64,000 nucleotides of DNA from Symbiodinium natans (GCA_905221605.1 CAJNDS010001558.1:355001-419000); one strand, 5' to 3'; positions 37,338-45,520 are shown, counted from the stretch's first letter. The notes: generated from the letters alone by a model not told the origin. Program-made: numbers and translations.

Positions 37338-39509
37338 TCATCCCTTCTTCTTCTTCCGGTGGGCATCCATGCTTAGGTGAAGTCGCAGCAAAACATACTC
37401 CAGGTCCGACACTGTAAGAACAGGATCCTGCACGCACCTTTGAATTGAGGATACCAATCCTTCTCTCTTCGCGTCCTCAATTGCTTGGCAAGATTGACCC
37501 AGCTCTGCATCCACAGTAGTAGACGCTTGCGCATCCACATCAGAGGAACGATCCTTTTCCTCAGGACCTTTCACCACTACCACCTCTTCCTTCTTGGGGC
37601 TTTGACTTTTCTCCTTCTTCTTCGTCTTTCCCACGACGCTTGACTTTGTGCGCATTCTCGAAGAGGTCTTTTCCCCTGCAGAAACCACCGCGTTGGACGA
37701 TGATCCACCCTTCTCAATGTTCGCCGGCATCTTCTTCGGCTTTGGAACCATAAGAGTATAAGGATCCTCGCTAGCCGCAGTTTTCCTCTTCTTTTTGGCA
37801 TTTTTCACCTCTTCCTCAACGGCAACATCCGTCTCCGAAGTTCCAACCACCTCCTTTTCGGCAGGAGTATCCTTGCTGGACTCCCTTTCTAGGGACCTTT
37901 TTTTGCCCCTTTTGGGATCTCTCTCTTCTTCTATATTGGCTCGCTCGAACCATATCCTCAGGTCATTGACCCATTCTTCCACGTCCGCCAGCGAAACCTC
38001 ATACGACTTCACTATTTCATGAAGTTCCAGCAAGGACAGCATACCAGTGGTCCATGAACACCATTCTGTATCCATCTGTTCAGCGTCTCCATTGAACTTC
38101 AGGAGTTTAAACACTGGGTCCGCCTCTGCGCGAGCCAAATCTGACTTGCCATTGGACATAAATGAAATCGCCTCCATCAGCAGTTCTACCATTTTGGTAT
38201 CATCGTCATAAACCATGAAATCCTCCTCTTCTTCATCAAACCGTTCAGGAGAGATCTCCTTTCCTCCACCTCTTGTACCAGAACTTCTCCTTGGACCATC
38301 CCTTGGGGGCGTCCTTGGAGACCTTGGCCTCTGTTCATCCAGCGGATCACCATGCTCAAAGACACACTTGTCCCCATAACGGCACTTCCCAGACTGAGCA
38401 AACTGGATACACCTTACACCAGTTGCATTGTGTGAGAACTTACAGTTCTCTCCAGAGAAGCAGTGTCTCCCAGCCACATAGTACTTGCACCAATACGATT
38501 GTAGCACCACATCATCTTCTGAATGGATGAATTTGCAATTTTCACCAAATTTGCAGCGATCTTTTCCCCTGCTGAACCAATAGCAGAAGCCTTTCTTCCT
38601 CTTCTCCAAACGCTCCGCCTCGTACCGGTCCATAGGGCGATTCTGCTCTACATGAACATTGCCATGTACCTGAGAACTGCTCCCTTCACCCAAGGTGCTA
38701 TCAGTATTTGATGCTTTGAGTACAGCTGGAAAACCTGGCCTTGGTCCTACCACCTTCATGATTGGTTTTCCACCAGCTCCTGAGCCATGCTGAGACGATC
38801 CAAAAGCATTGAACATTTTCATGAAGGCCTTTCTAGTGCCGATCTTCTGCACCCTTTTGATTGGATGTTTCATTGCTCCAACCTTGCATCCAGATACATT
38901 CGAACGACACAAACTCCTATACCCAGCTCTATATCCCTTTTTCCAAAGAGCCATAAGAATTCTAGAGGCAGTAACATTCTCCACCTCTACCTTTTCCGAC
39001 TGTCCCTCACTTTCCGGAACAAACCCATCCAACCCACCCATATCTGAAGACCTTTCCATCTTTTTTGACACCACTTCGTCGAGGTAATCTTCAGAGATCC
39101 AGGGTAAGTTCCTCTTAGAGGAAAAATCGTCACCATTGTCCGGTCCTTCACCAGGATACCCCTTCGTGCTGTCAAAGATCCTACCAGTATAGTGCGGTCC
39201 TGCGTAGAGAAATCCCAGTTGGAAGCGACACGAGAATACACCGACCACAAGAACATCCTTGTGCCAGCCAATCTTGATGACCCACTGGATGTCCCTCTTC
39301 TGGAGAAACTTCTGGCGCTTTGCCATCCCTTCCAGTGTCACCAATTGTCTCACCTCCAGCATCTTCAATGGGAATAGGGGATTCATTGATCCCTTGATCA
39401 AGTACCGCATCTTTCTGTCCGAGAATCTCCAGCACCATCCCTGAAGGATCCACTTCCTCGTCAGCATCGTCGTCCATCCTATTCCAGAGAACCTCCAATT
39501 GATCAGCAC
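37338..39509 (-). CDS. C-terminal part of the element polyprotein, three CCCH zinc fingers and basic tail
   Basis: The frame is open for 723 codons. By protein character, the genuine part starts near 39345 (about residue 55), where the preceding frame stops looking sensible. Three canonical C-X8/9-C-X5-C-X3-H fingers lie at residues 309-329, 341-360 and 367-386. A Pro/Arg/Gly-rich linker (about 393-420), an acidic stretch and lysine-rich clusters resembling nuclear localisation signals (about 555-680) follow, and the chain ends in a Lys-rich tail. CCCH fingers of this spacing normally bind single-stranded RNA, so this is likely the RNA-binding part of a Gag-like product. No enzyme motif is present. 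It is separated from the upstream frame by a +1 shift. Confidence 0.75.
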   Translation of the reverse strand: MLINWRFSGIGWTTMLTRKWILQGWCWRFSDRKMRYLIKGSMNPLFPLKMLEVRQLVTLEGMAKRQKFLQKRDIQWVIKIGWHKDVLVVGVFSCRFQLGFLYAGPHYTGRIFDSTKGYPGEGPDNGDDFSSKRNLPWISEDYLDEVVSKKMERSSDMGGLDGFVPESEGQSEKVEVENVTASRILMALWKKGYRAGYRSLCRSNVSGCKVGAMKHPIKRVQKIGTRKAFMKMFNAFGSSQHGSGAGGKPIMKVVGPRPGFPAVLKASNTDSTLGEGSSSQVHGNVHVEQNRPMDRYEAERLEKRKKGFCYWFSRGKDRCKFGENCKFIHSEDDVVLQSYWCKYYVAGRHCFSGENCKFSHNATGVRCIQFAQSGKCRYGDKCVFEHGDPLDEQRPRSPRTPPRDGPRRSSGTRGGGKEISPERFDEEEEDFMVYDDDTKMVELLMEAISFMSNGKSDLARAEADPVFKLLKFNGDAEQMDTEWCSWTTGMLSLLELHEIVKSYEVSLADVEEWVNDLRIWFERANIEEERDPKRGKKRSLERESSKDTPAEKEVVGTSETDVAVEEEVKNAKKKRKTAASEDPYTLMVPKPKKMPANIEKGGSSSNAVVSAGEKTSSRMRTKSSVVGKTKKKEKSQSPKKEEVVVVKGPEEKDRSSDVDAQASTTVDAELGQSCQAIEDAKREGLVSSIQRCVQDPVLTVSDLEYVLLRLHLSMDAHRKKKKG

Positions 39510-39657
39510 ATGTCGCCGCCTGAAGGAACTCCATCATTTGATCCCTCCCGCGCTGCCAGAGAAATTCTGAATTCACCACTGACCCTTGGCCTCCTAGGGT
39601 AAGGAATGGAGCAACCAATTTGGCTACCCTCGCCATAAGTTCAACGTGAACTTCCAT
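39181..39657 (-). CDS. Short linking frame of the element polyprotein
   Basis: This 158-codon frame bridges the two large frames. It starts at an ATG 33 nt upstream of the end of the previous frame (stop at 39624-39626), and a second ATG lies 12 nt before that stop. Its first about 105 residues look real: a helical start and an acidic stretch rich in Asp and Glu. After about 39345 the adjoining frame (to 37338) carries the sensible sequence and this frame degenerates before its stop. It needs a -1 shift or reinitiation to be entered and a +1 shift to be left. Confidence 0.5.
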   Translation of the reverse strand: MEVHVELMARVAKLVAPFLTLGGQGSVVNSEFLWQRGRDQMMEFLQAATCADQLEVLWNRMDDDADEEVDPSGMVLEILGQKDAVLDQGINESPIPIEDAGGETIGDTGRDGKAPEVSPEEGHPVGHQDWLAQGCSCGRCILVSLPTGISLRRTALYW

Positions 39658-42242
39658 GCCTGAACTGCGACTCCAATCGTAGGCAATGCCTCCATAGCAG
39701 TTCCAAACTTTTCAGTATTTCTGAATTCCCCTTCCAGACCAGGAGATAGCAACGCTCCCATCACCGAAAGAGGATAATTTCCCACCGCTGGCAAGCACGG
39801 ATTTTCATGGAACGAATGATGCAAATCACCATAATGTCCTTGATCTCTCCTTTGAAAAAGGAGTGTCCCAGTCTCCAGCTGGGCATTCAGTTCATCCACT
39901 TGAACCATTTCAGCACATATCTTCTGTGCTGCAGTCGCTATTGCCGGCCAGATGGTACGATCGGTCAAACCGCGACGCATAACCCAATCAGTTGTTGGCG
40001 ACTGAATCAGCGTTCGTGGGTCATACACCATAACCACCAATGTACCATCATCCATTGACTGATCAGCATCGTCCACCAGTGCCAGGTTCAAATCCTGTTC
40101 GCTTGCACCTTCGGATGACATGCTAATAACCAAATTTCGATCCATTTTATTGGACCCCTTCTGACAGTCCCTTTGCCCCACAGGCAACTTGCCGACAGCA
40201 ACCTTCCAATAAATCCGACTCAGAAGGCCTTTAGTAAGCAATTGCTGAGGGTCCTTCTTCACCGGACGAACATCCAATATCTTCGCACCATCACCACGGA
40301 GTTCATTGCTCCCACCTTCTCCTTCTTTTTGGTCGGTCTCCTCGCCAGGAATTTGCACCGCTCCTTCCAGCGCCGTCTCCTGTCCAGCCACTTCTTGCCC
40401 AGGAAGAACTTGAGCGCTTTCAGATACATTCACCTGTCCAGCAACACCTTGCCCAGGTAAAACCTCATCCGTGGAGCCCACCGCCAGCGAACCAACTATA
40501 ACTGAGCCATCCCTTGCTCTTTTTTGAGACTGCTCAGTTCGACGAGAAGGTTGTGGTAGCGAAAAAACTTGAGAAGTCACTTCTTGGCGGGTCTCCCCCC
40601 ACGACGCTTTGTCGCGCCCTTCGCCAAGGTGACCCGATTTTTTCTGCCCATCATTGGAGCTTGAAGAACCAGCAAGTGGAACATTGCCACGCGTCGCAGT
40701 TCTTTGTGAATCCCTTTCTCGCAAAAAGATTTCCCTCAGGTGTCGCGCGCTGTTGGTTTCTTCCTCGCTTGAATCACCTGAGGAATCTGCATAGGAGACC
40801 AAAGCTCCCGTCTGATCATCATCATCCACCAAATCTGCCCATGCTCTGCTGAATGGGTACGACAAAGTACCATGGGGCTTTACTGGTTCCAGCGGCTTTG
40901 GCTTTTCCACCACTTCCGCCGGCTGCACACGCCGTTGTGAGCGAGAGCGTGGCACCTGTCGCACCTGTTTTTTATCCAGCAAGGGCCTTGCCCTTTTCAC
41001 AGGGTTTGATCTTGACCGATACGCCTTTGTTGGCGGGTTCACCGGTGGCATTCCAACTCCCACCAATCGCAACCTCTGCACGCACAGCGGGGATCTCTGC
41101 GCAAGCGTCCAAGCGTCACGGTACTTGCCGGTGTCGAAAATCTCTCGATAAGACCCTCGCGGCATCTCCTTTGTACCAGGACCTTCAGCTTCACGCACCT
41201 GAGAAATAGTTCTCACCCCACCTCTTCCAGCTTCACGGCTTCCAGAAGATTGCTCCATGCGTACCGATGCGTTGGTAGAAACAGCCACATCCGGCGACAT
41301 TGGCCGGTACTGAACACCACCCACCAATTGCAGAATTTTGCAGGCCGTCACCTTGTTAACTCCTTTTTCCACCAAATCCTCCACAAAGATATACTCTTGT
41401 AGCTCTCTGACATTGGCTACACCAAGCTTGACCATAACGTCACTTACGTGAAGTGTATACACCCACAAGTGTTTGTTGCGAGCCATCCAATGTTCTATTG
41501 GCTCTTCAGGATTCTGAAGACGTACCGTGGTAGACTCTGCCACCGAATCCTTTTGTACATCTCCATCTGCTCCATCCAGTGCATCACCCTCACCTGTTTT
41601 CTTTGACACATTGGTCATTTGCAACGCCTGTGGTGCCGAAGATGATGAAGATTCCGCTCCCCCACTTACTGGTGGTTGAAAGGTGTTCCTGTCGGAAATC
41701 TCCAATCCTCTTCCTCTTTGAAACGAAACATGGTTCGCCACATTCACCAGATGCTTCAATTGGGCCAGTCGCTCTTCAGACATTTCGTCGTGGGAATACT
41801 TGCAACCATATCGCACGCGACATCTCCCTTTGAGGTAGTAGTCGAAGCAGCAATGATGGAACCCTGCTTCCCTTATGGCCCTCCGAGAAGCATTGTCCCA
41901 GGATCTGCCGGGTTCCCAAGTCCCTTCCAAAACCGCTTTTTCATCGTGCGAATATCTGCAAGAATTTCCATATTTACAACCTCCTTGGTTGTAATATTTG
42001 CCTCTTTGGCTCGACTGACACCGACTCACCCTTTGATGCACCTTTACCAAAGTTGTACTTGGCTCTGAAAGCTGAATCCTCCCGCTCCTGCTGTGCCTCA
42101 TCCACTGTGCCTTCTTCCGTAGGAGGGTCACCAATGTCCCCATCCTCGTCTCCAGCTTTTTGGCTGTTCTTTGGCTCAGTTGGTCCTCCTCCTGGCCAAC
42201 CTTCACCATAACGACGACGTTCATAGGAACACTCATCTCCAT
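39624..42242 (-). CDS. Central part of the element polyprotein, CCCH fingers and acidic repeats
   Basis: The frame spans 872 codons, but the first about 78 overlap the previous frame and are probably not translated as such. A CCCH-like finger at about 75-99 keeps C89, C95 and H99 while its first Cys falls at the frame change. A complete finger follows (C132, C141, C147, H151). Further on are Ser/Asp/Glu-rich linkers, basic Arg/Ser stretches (about 400-440), and an imperfect internal duplication around two VLPGQ-VAGQ segments (about 600-650). The last 200 residues look globular but match no family I recognise. No DTG/DSG protease site in suitable context, YxDD box or integrase motif is present. 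Confidence 0.7.
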   Translation of the reverse strand: MEMSVPMNVVVMVKVGQEEDQLSQRTAKKLETRMGTLVTLLRKKAQWMRHSRSGRIQLSEPSTTLVKVHQRVSRCQSSQRGKYYNQGGCKYGNSCRYSHDEKAVLEGTWEPGRSWDNASRRAIREAGFHHCCFDYYLKGRCRVRYGCKYSHDEMSEERLAQLKHLVNVANHVSFQRGRGLEISDRNTFQPPVSGGAESSSSSAPQALQMTNVSKKTGEGDALDGADGDVQKDSVAESTTVRLQNPEEPIEHWMARNKHLWVYTLHVSDVMVKLGVANVRELQEYIFVEDLVEKGVNKVTACKILQLVGGVQYRPMSPDVAVSTNASVRMEQSSGSREAGRGGVRTISQVREAEGPGTKEMPRGSYREIFDTGKYRDAWTLAQRSPLCVQRLRLVGVGMPPVNPPTKAYRSRSNPVKRARPLLDKKQVRQVPRSRSQRRVQPAEVVEKPKPLEPVKPHGTLSYPFSRAWADLVDDDDQTGALVSYADSSGDSSEEETNSARHLREIFLRERDSQRTATRGNVPLAGSSSSNDGQKKSGHLGEGRDKASWGETRQEVTSQVFSLPQPSRRTEQSQKRARDGSVIVGSLAVGSTDEVLPGQGVAGQVNVSESAQVLPGQEVAGQETALEGAVQIPGEETDQKEGEGGSNELRGDGAKILDVRPVKKDPQQLLTKGLLSRIYWKVAVGKLPVGQRDCQKGSNKMDRNLVISMSSEGASEQDLNLALVDDADQSMDDGTLVVMVYDPRTLIQSPTTDWVMRRGLTDRTIWPAIATAAQKICAEMVQVDELNAQLETGTLLFQRRDQGHYGDLHHSFHENPCLPAVGNYPLSVMGALLSPGLEGEFRNTEKFGTAMEALPTIGVAVQAWKFTLNLWRG

Positions 42243-42714
42243 TGCGACACCTTCCCTGATTGAAAAACTTGCACAGCTTGCTGTACCCTGGCGACACAGT
42301 TTTTGGCGTCAGGTGAGCTTTCTTATACTGATCGGGATCCATGTAGGCTTCCATTGGCTTGTTTTCTCTCTTACTCATGGATTCAACTGCACCATCAAGC
42401 TCCTGCGAAAACCGCTTGGTATCCAGCCAAAGCGCATTCCAAAGTTCATCTTTGCCTTGACTCAGCAACGTTGCCACCGCTTCACCCACAACTGGTCGAC
42501 TAAATCTCCTTTTCTTACATGCCAGTTCGTAGAGCGCGTTGTGGTACTGCTTTCGGGAAAAGGTGGTTGTCTTTCCCAAGCCTGCGCCTTCTGTACCATC
42601 GGGCTTCCAACCATCACTTTGCAAGATGCCATATGCACGCCGAGCTTCCGCATCCAGGAATGCATGGTCTGCAACACACTCCAGTATCTCATCCATTGTA
42701 CGACTCAGCAGCAT
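41974..42714 (-). CDS. Element polyprotein segment with a variant CCCH finger
   Basis: The frame has 246 codons. Its ATG overlaps the stop of the upstream frame in the arrangement ATGCTGCTGA, and an in-frame TAA lies just upstream. The first about 130 residues look like a helical domain of unknown family. A CCCH-type finger follows (C148, C156, C162), in which the last ligand position is Arg166 instead of His, so zinc binding may be impaired. The frame becomes Gly- and acid-rich. At about 42015 the downstream frame takes over with a second finger whose first Cys is lost at the junction. The enzyme-free, RNA-binding style matches its neighbours. Confidence 0.65.
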   Translation of the reverse strand: MLLSRTMDEILECVADHAFLDAEARRAYGILQSDGWKPDGTEGAGLGKTTTFSRKQYHNALYELACKKRRFSRPVVGEAVATLLSQGKDELWNALWLDTKRFSQELDGAVESMSKRENKPMEAYMDPDQYKKAHLTPKTVSPGYSKLCKFFNQGRCRNGDECSYERRRYGEGWPGGGPTEPKNSQKAGDEDGDIGDPPTEEGTVDEAQQEREDSAFRAKYNFGKGASKGESVSVEPKRQILQPRRL

Positions 42715-45158
42715 CCCACCACATAGGCCTTATCAGCCTTTCCATCCTCCAGAAGAGCTCTATAGATCTTTGCTCCATAGAGTTGCCTTTCCTCTTGTTC
42801 TTCTGAGGATAACTCCTGATCAGCAAACCATTCATCGGATTGCTCTTCTTCCCATTTCCAGTCCCATTGACCGTTGGAATCTTGGTACCATTGACCATCA
42901 CACCATGAATTTCCCCACCACGCATCCCAGCCGCCGTCTTTCCATTTGCGCTGCGCTGGAGAAGAGTCCTCATCGTCCTCTTCAAAAACTAGGCAGGAAT
43001 CTAGAATCACAGTGCCATCATCATCCACCCTCTTCACTGTCGTGCAGACAGTGTCACCAATTTTGAAAGAAGGTGTATTTGTCCCTTCTTCAGGAATCAG
43101 CACATTCAGATCACCGTGTTCCAAAAAGGCTCCATGCCCATTGATGCAACGCACCAGAGCAGTGATCCTATCTCCGGCTTGATAACAATGCTCCCCAGGT
43201 GTCACCAAGGCTGCCCCATTGGGCACTTTCTTTGCCTGCTCTTCAGAAACCATCTCTGTATCATCGGCTCCTGGAACATCCCTTGTTTCCACCTTTGGGT
43301 CAAGCTGCTTGTCCTGCTCCTGCACGAGTCCCACAAGATCATCCACCTTGTGCTCAAGGGGTTCAGGACCTTCCTTTTTTCCAGCCAATGGCTTTGCCTC
43401 ATCTGTTACAGTTCGCTCGGTGTCGACTTCCGGCAAGCTTTCAGACGGCAATACTTCCCCCTTTGTAGGAGTGGACCCATCATTGGAGTCTTTTGTCAAA
43501 CCTTCTGCAGCAGGCAAATTTTCTTCCACTGCAGGGCTATTGGATTGCTCATCCGCGGCAGGGACATTTTCTTCCACCGCAGGCTCCTTTGGCTCCATGG
43601 TTTCCAAAAGAGAATCGCCACCATCATTGACCACAGCTGCCTCATTGGCTCCGGTGTAGCCTTTGCTATTTCGTTCCTCGCTGCTAACTTCAGGTTGCAC
43701 CAGTGTGTCCACCTGTGAACCTCCGTCGTCAGCTGCTACGGAGACCTGCGCCCCATTGTTGCAGTCGTCCGCGGAACGTGACACCATATGCGCCTCAACC
43801 CGTGCTTCCTCCGCACTCCAGGTACTATCTGGCACATTGACCCGCGCATCATTGGCGCTCCAGGCCTCATCTTTCAGATCAACCGTGTCTCCAGCTATTC
43901 CAGAAGCTTCTTTTTTCCCTTGAATGGCAAGATTCTTGGCACCAAACGAAGAGACCTCCTCAGTCGTAACGCACAACTTTTTCCCTCCGTCATCCAAATC
44001 TCCAGGACCACCTTCCTGAACGACAGGTACCACATCCACCACTCGCTCTTCTGCAGCCGACACAGTTCCAATCTCCGCATTGGGCATTTTTTCCTCTGGA
44101 CCCACCGATTCCACCGCTGCCACACCCTCAGAAAGCGCTTCCATTTCTTCCCGATCCAGATGTTCTCCAGCGATGTCTGCTCGGATTCCAGAAATTCCTT
44201 CCTCATCAGGAGAACCCGAGGTCTGGGCGGCACCACCAGCCCTAAAACCGCTATCCCTGATAGTAGAGGAAAAGTCCTTTTCACCTACACTATTTACACC
44301 GCTCTTTACACTTTCCAAGCTACCCTGTTGTGCCCTGAAAGACTCAGTAGGCGACGAGGACGAGGTAGTACCCAGTGCTGGCTCTTCTTCCACAGGGACA
44401 ATGCCCATTCCAACACCAGACACTTTACTGTTTCCAGCCATTCCAGTCTTCTTAGGCAACACCCATTGGGTATCTCCAGTGTCTAAGCAGTAAAGATATT
44501 CTCTTCCATCCTCGTGAAAATGGCGTTCCCACGTCTTCCCATCACAGTCGATGATTGGAAGGCCAGCAGCTCGAGACAATTTGCCTCCACCAGCAGCGTA
44601 TAAGTCTTCCTCTGACTCCTGCTGTATTCTCGCTGCTTCCAACTCCAGGATTTCTCCTTCACTCATCACCATAGCAACAGGAACAACTCCTTCTGCGTCC
44701 CCAGTGAAGAGGATACTGCTTTTTGTCGCAGCAACAGGCGCAGTTTCTTCCGCTTCACCTGTCAACAGATCACCACTTTCAGTCGCGAAGCTCACTTTAT
44801 TGCGAGCTCGCTTGGAAACAGGGATAACATCCCCAACCAGCTCTGTCTGGCACTCTTGCTCCACCATCTTTGACGTAGAGGAGCTTGTTTTTGGCGCTCC
44901 CGTTGATTCAGTAGGTCCCGCAGCTCGAAGACAAAGCCCATGTTTGCTCAGAAGGCGCAGCAAAACTACTTCCATCTGTTCTTCCAGTCCTTCCACCACC
45001 GGCTTCTCTTCGCCACGCACACCACCAGCATCAACCAGAGCTTCCACATTGGGAACCACTTTTTGACCCGTTGCAGACCTTTTGACACCACCTTCACCTT
45101 GATCGCCCACATTGGAGCTCGATGATGCCTCACCAGTCTGTAACCAGTTGGTAGCCAT
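42705..45158 (-). CDS. N-terminal part of the element polyprotein, WW-like and S1-like segments
   Basis: The frame has 817 codons and starts with the first ATG downstream of the 5' LTR and primer site. Residues 207-236 resemble a WW domain: an opening Trp (W210), an aromatic YLYC centre, and TQWVLP at the end in place of the usual WxxP. A long acidic, repeat-rich stretch (about 240-640; Val, Glu, Ala, Pro) follows. Residues 649-715 resemble an S1/OB RNA-binding fold (VRCINGHGAFLEHG, IGDTVCTTVKRVD). A Trp-rich segment (729-759) has eleven Trp in about 31 residues. The frame ends in TGA, overlapping the next ATG. Domain calls are by eye, and S1 and WW are the weaker ones. A Gag-like role is inferred. 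Confidence 0.7.
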   Translation of the reverse strand: MATNWLQTGEASSSSNVGDQGEGGVKRSATGQKVVPNVEALVDAGGVRGEEKPVVEGLEEQMEVVLLRLLSKHGLCLRAAGPTESTGAPKTSSSTSKMVEQECQTELVGDVIPVSKRARNKVSFATESGDLLTGEAEETAPVAATKSSILFTGDAEGVVPVAMVMSEGEILELEAARIQQESEEDLYAAGGGKLSRAAGLPIIDCDGKTWERHFHEDGREYLYCLDTGDTQWVLPKKTGMAGNSKVSGVGMGIVPVEEEPALGTTSSSSPTESFRAQQGSLESVKSGVNSVGEKDFSSTIRDSGFRAGGAAQTSGSPDEEGISGIRADIAGEHLDREEMEALSEGVAAVESVGPEEKMPNAEIGTVSAAEERVVDVVPVVQEGGPGDLDDGGKKLCVTTEEVSSFGAKNLAIQGKKEASGIAGDTVDLKDEAWSANDARVNVPDSTWSAEEARVEAHMVSRSADDCNNGAQVSVAADDGGSQVDTLVQPEVSSEERNSKGYTGANEAAVVNDGGDSLLETMEPKEPAVEENVPAADEQSNSPAVEENLPAAEGLTKDSNDGSTPTKGEVLPSESLPEVDTERTVTDEAKPLAGKKEGPEPLEHKVDDLVGLVQEQDKQLDPKVETRDVPGADDTEMVSEEQAKKVPNGAALVTPGEHCYQAGDRITALVRCINGHGAFLEHGDLNVLIPEEGTNTPSFKIGDTVCTTVKRVDDDGTVILDSCLVFEEDDEDSSPAQRKWKDGGWDAWWGNSWCDGQWYQDSNGQWDWKWEEEQSDEWFADQELSSEEQEERQLYGAKIYRALLEDGKADKAYVVGCC

Positions 45159-45160
45159 TG

Positions 45161-45351
45161 CTTCAAACTACCACCCTAAAGCCGAAACACAAACCGCAGG
45201 GAACCTAATTTGGGCTCATAACCTACGGGGGCAACCGAAAGGGGAAAGGAAAGAATCTCAACCCTTGGTTGCCTAAATGAACTCCCTGAACCGAAGAACA
45301 CAACACAGATCCAAACAAGAGCACCCGAAGGAGAGAGGGGGATATCCTTAC
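45161..45351 (-). other. Candidate intron in the element leader
   Basis: A strong donor-like G|GTAAGG inside the 5' LTR (45351) and an acceptor-like GAAG (end 45161) would join the LTR frame that starts at 45430 in phase with the 817-codon frame. The removed part would contain the primer-binding site. There is no transcript evidence. Confidence 0.25.
45212..45223 (-). promoter_or_regulatory. Primer-binding site for a half-tRNA-Met
   Basis: The plus strand reads GGGCTCATAACC and abuts the LTR with no gap. This equals the anticodon arm of a tRNA-Met: stem GGG, loop CTCATAA with anticodon CAT, then CC. It therefore fits priming by a tRNA cut in or next to the anticodon loop, as known for Drosophila copia, and not by the tRNA 3' CCA end. 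Confidence 0.75.
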
Positions 45352-45515
45352 CAAAGTAACCAGACACCAACCCCAACTCCAAACCCCAGGGCACTACTTT
45401 TCGCTTTGAACAGCCGTTGTTAGTGGCCATTCTTGAGCCACAAAGGTTACCAGGTACATTGACCCTTCATCCTTCAACACCAACCCTTTTTCACAATACA
45501 AACTGCAGCTCCGCA
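45224..45515 (-). repeat. 5' LTR of the retrotransposon (292 bp)
   Basis: This is the direct-repeat partner of 36672-36963, with one base different (A at 45276). In the sense direction about 63 nt precede the spliced-leader-like sequence, followed by an ATG (45428-45430) that opens a frame running through the LTR to 45176. Confidence 0.95.
45432..45452 (-). promoter_or_regulatory. Spliced-leader-like sequence in the 5' LTR
   Basis: Identical to the copy at 36880-36900. The sense strand ends TGTGGCTCAAG and is followed by A and ATGGCC, so the ATG lies one base after the leader-like 3' end. Confidence 0.6.
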
Positions 45516-45520
45516 TCGGG
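45516..45520. repeat. Target site duplication TCGGG, right
   Basis: Identical to 36667-36671. The sequence continues as CTTAGGGTTTAGGG, so the insertion lies within degenerate telomere-like DNA. Confidence 0.85.

Larger units (their letters stand above)
36672..45515 (-). mobile_element. Complete LTR retrotransposon, apparently non-autonomous, with a CCCH zinc-finger polyprotein
   Basis: The 8844-bp element is bounded by 292-bp LTRs (one mismatch) and a 5-bp target duplication, with a tRNA-Met-type primer site beside the 5' LTR (right side) and a polypurine tract beside the 3' LTR (left side). All landmarks agree on minus-strand sense. The 8260-bp interior encodes overlapping frames covering almost everything from 45158 to 37338. 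I see no reverse transcriptase (no YxDD box), no integrase HHCC or DDE pattern, no convincing protease and no CCHC knuckle. The proteins are instead rich in CCCH zinc fingers and acidic linkers. Half-tRNA priming is typical of some Ty1/copia elements, so a copia-type helper is likely (inference). Nearly identical LTRs imply recent insertion. Confidence 0.88.

Noticed and set aside
37795-39087. Plus-strand frames opposite the retroelement genes
   Set aside because: Shadows of the minus-strand coding frames, without domains.
44490-44530. Asp-Thr-Gly (DTG) in the N-terminal polyprotein frame as a protease site
   Set aside because: It lies inside the WW-like motif (YLYCLDTGDTQW) and lacks the hydrophobic context of retroviral-type aspartic proteases.
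36976-45050. Apparent excess of CCAATG on the element sense strand
   Set aside because: Most instances are Asn (AAT) codons after Pro, Ser or Ala codons, and no statistical test was possible here.
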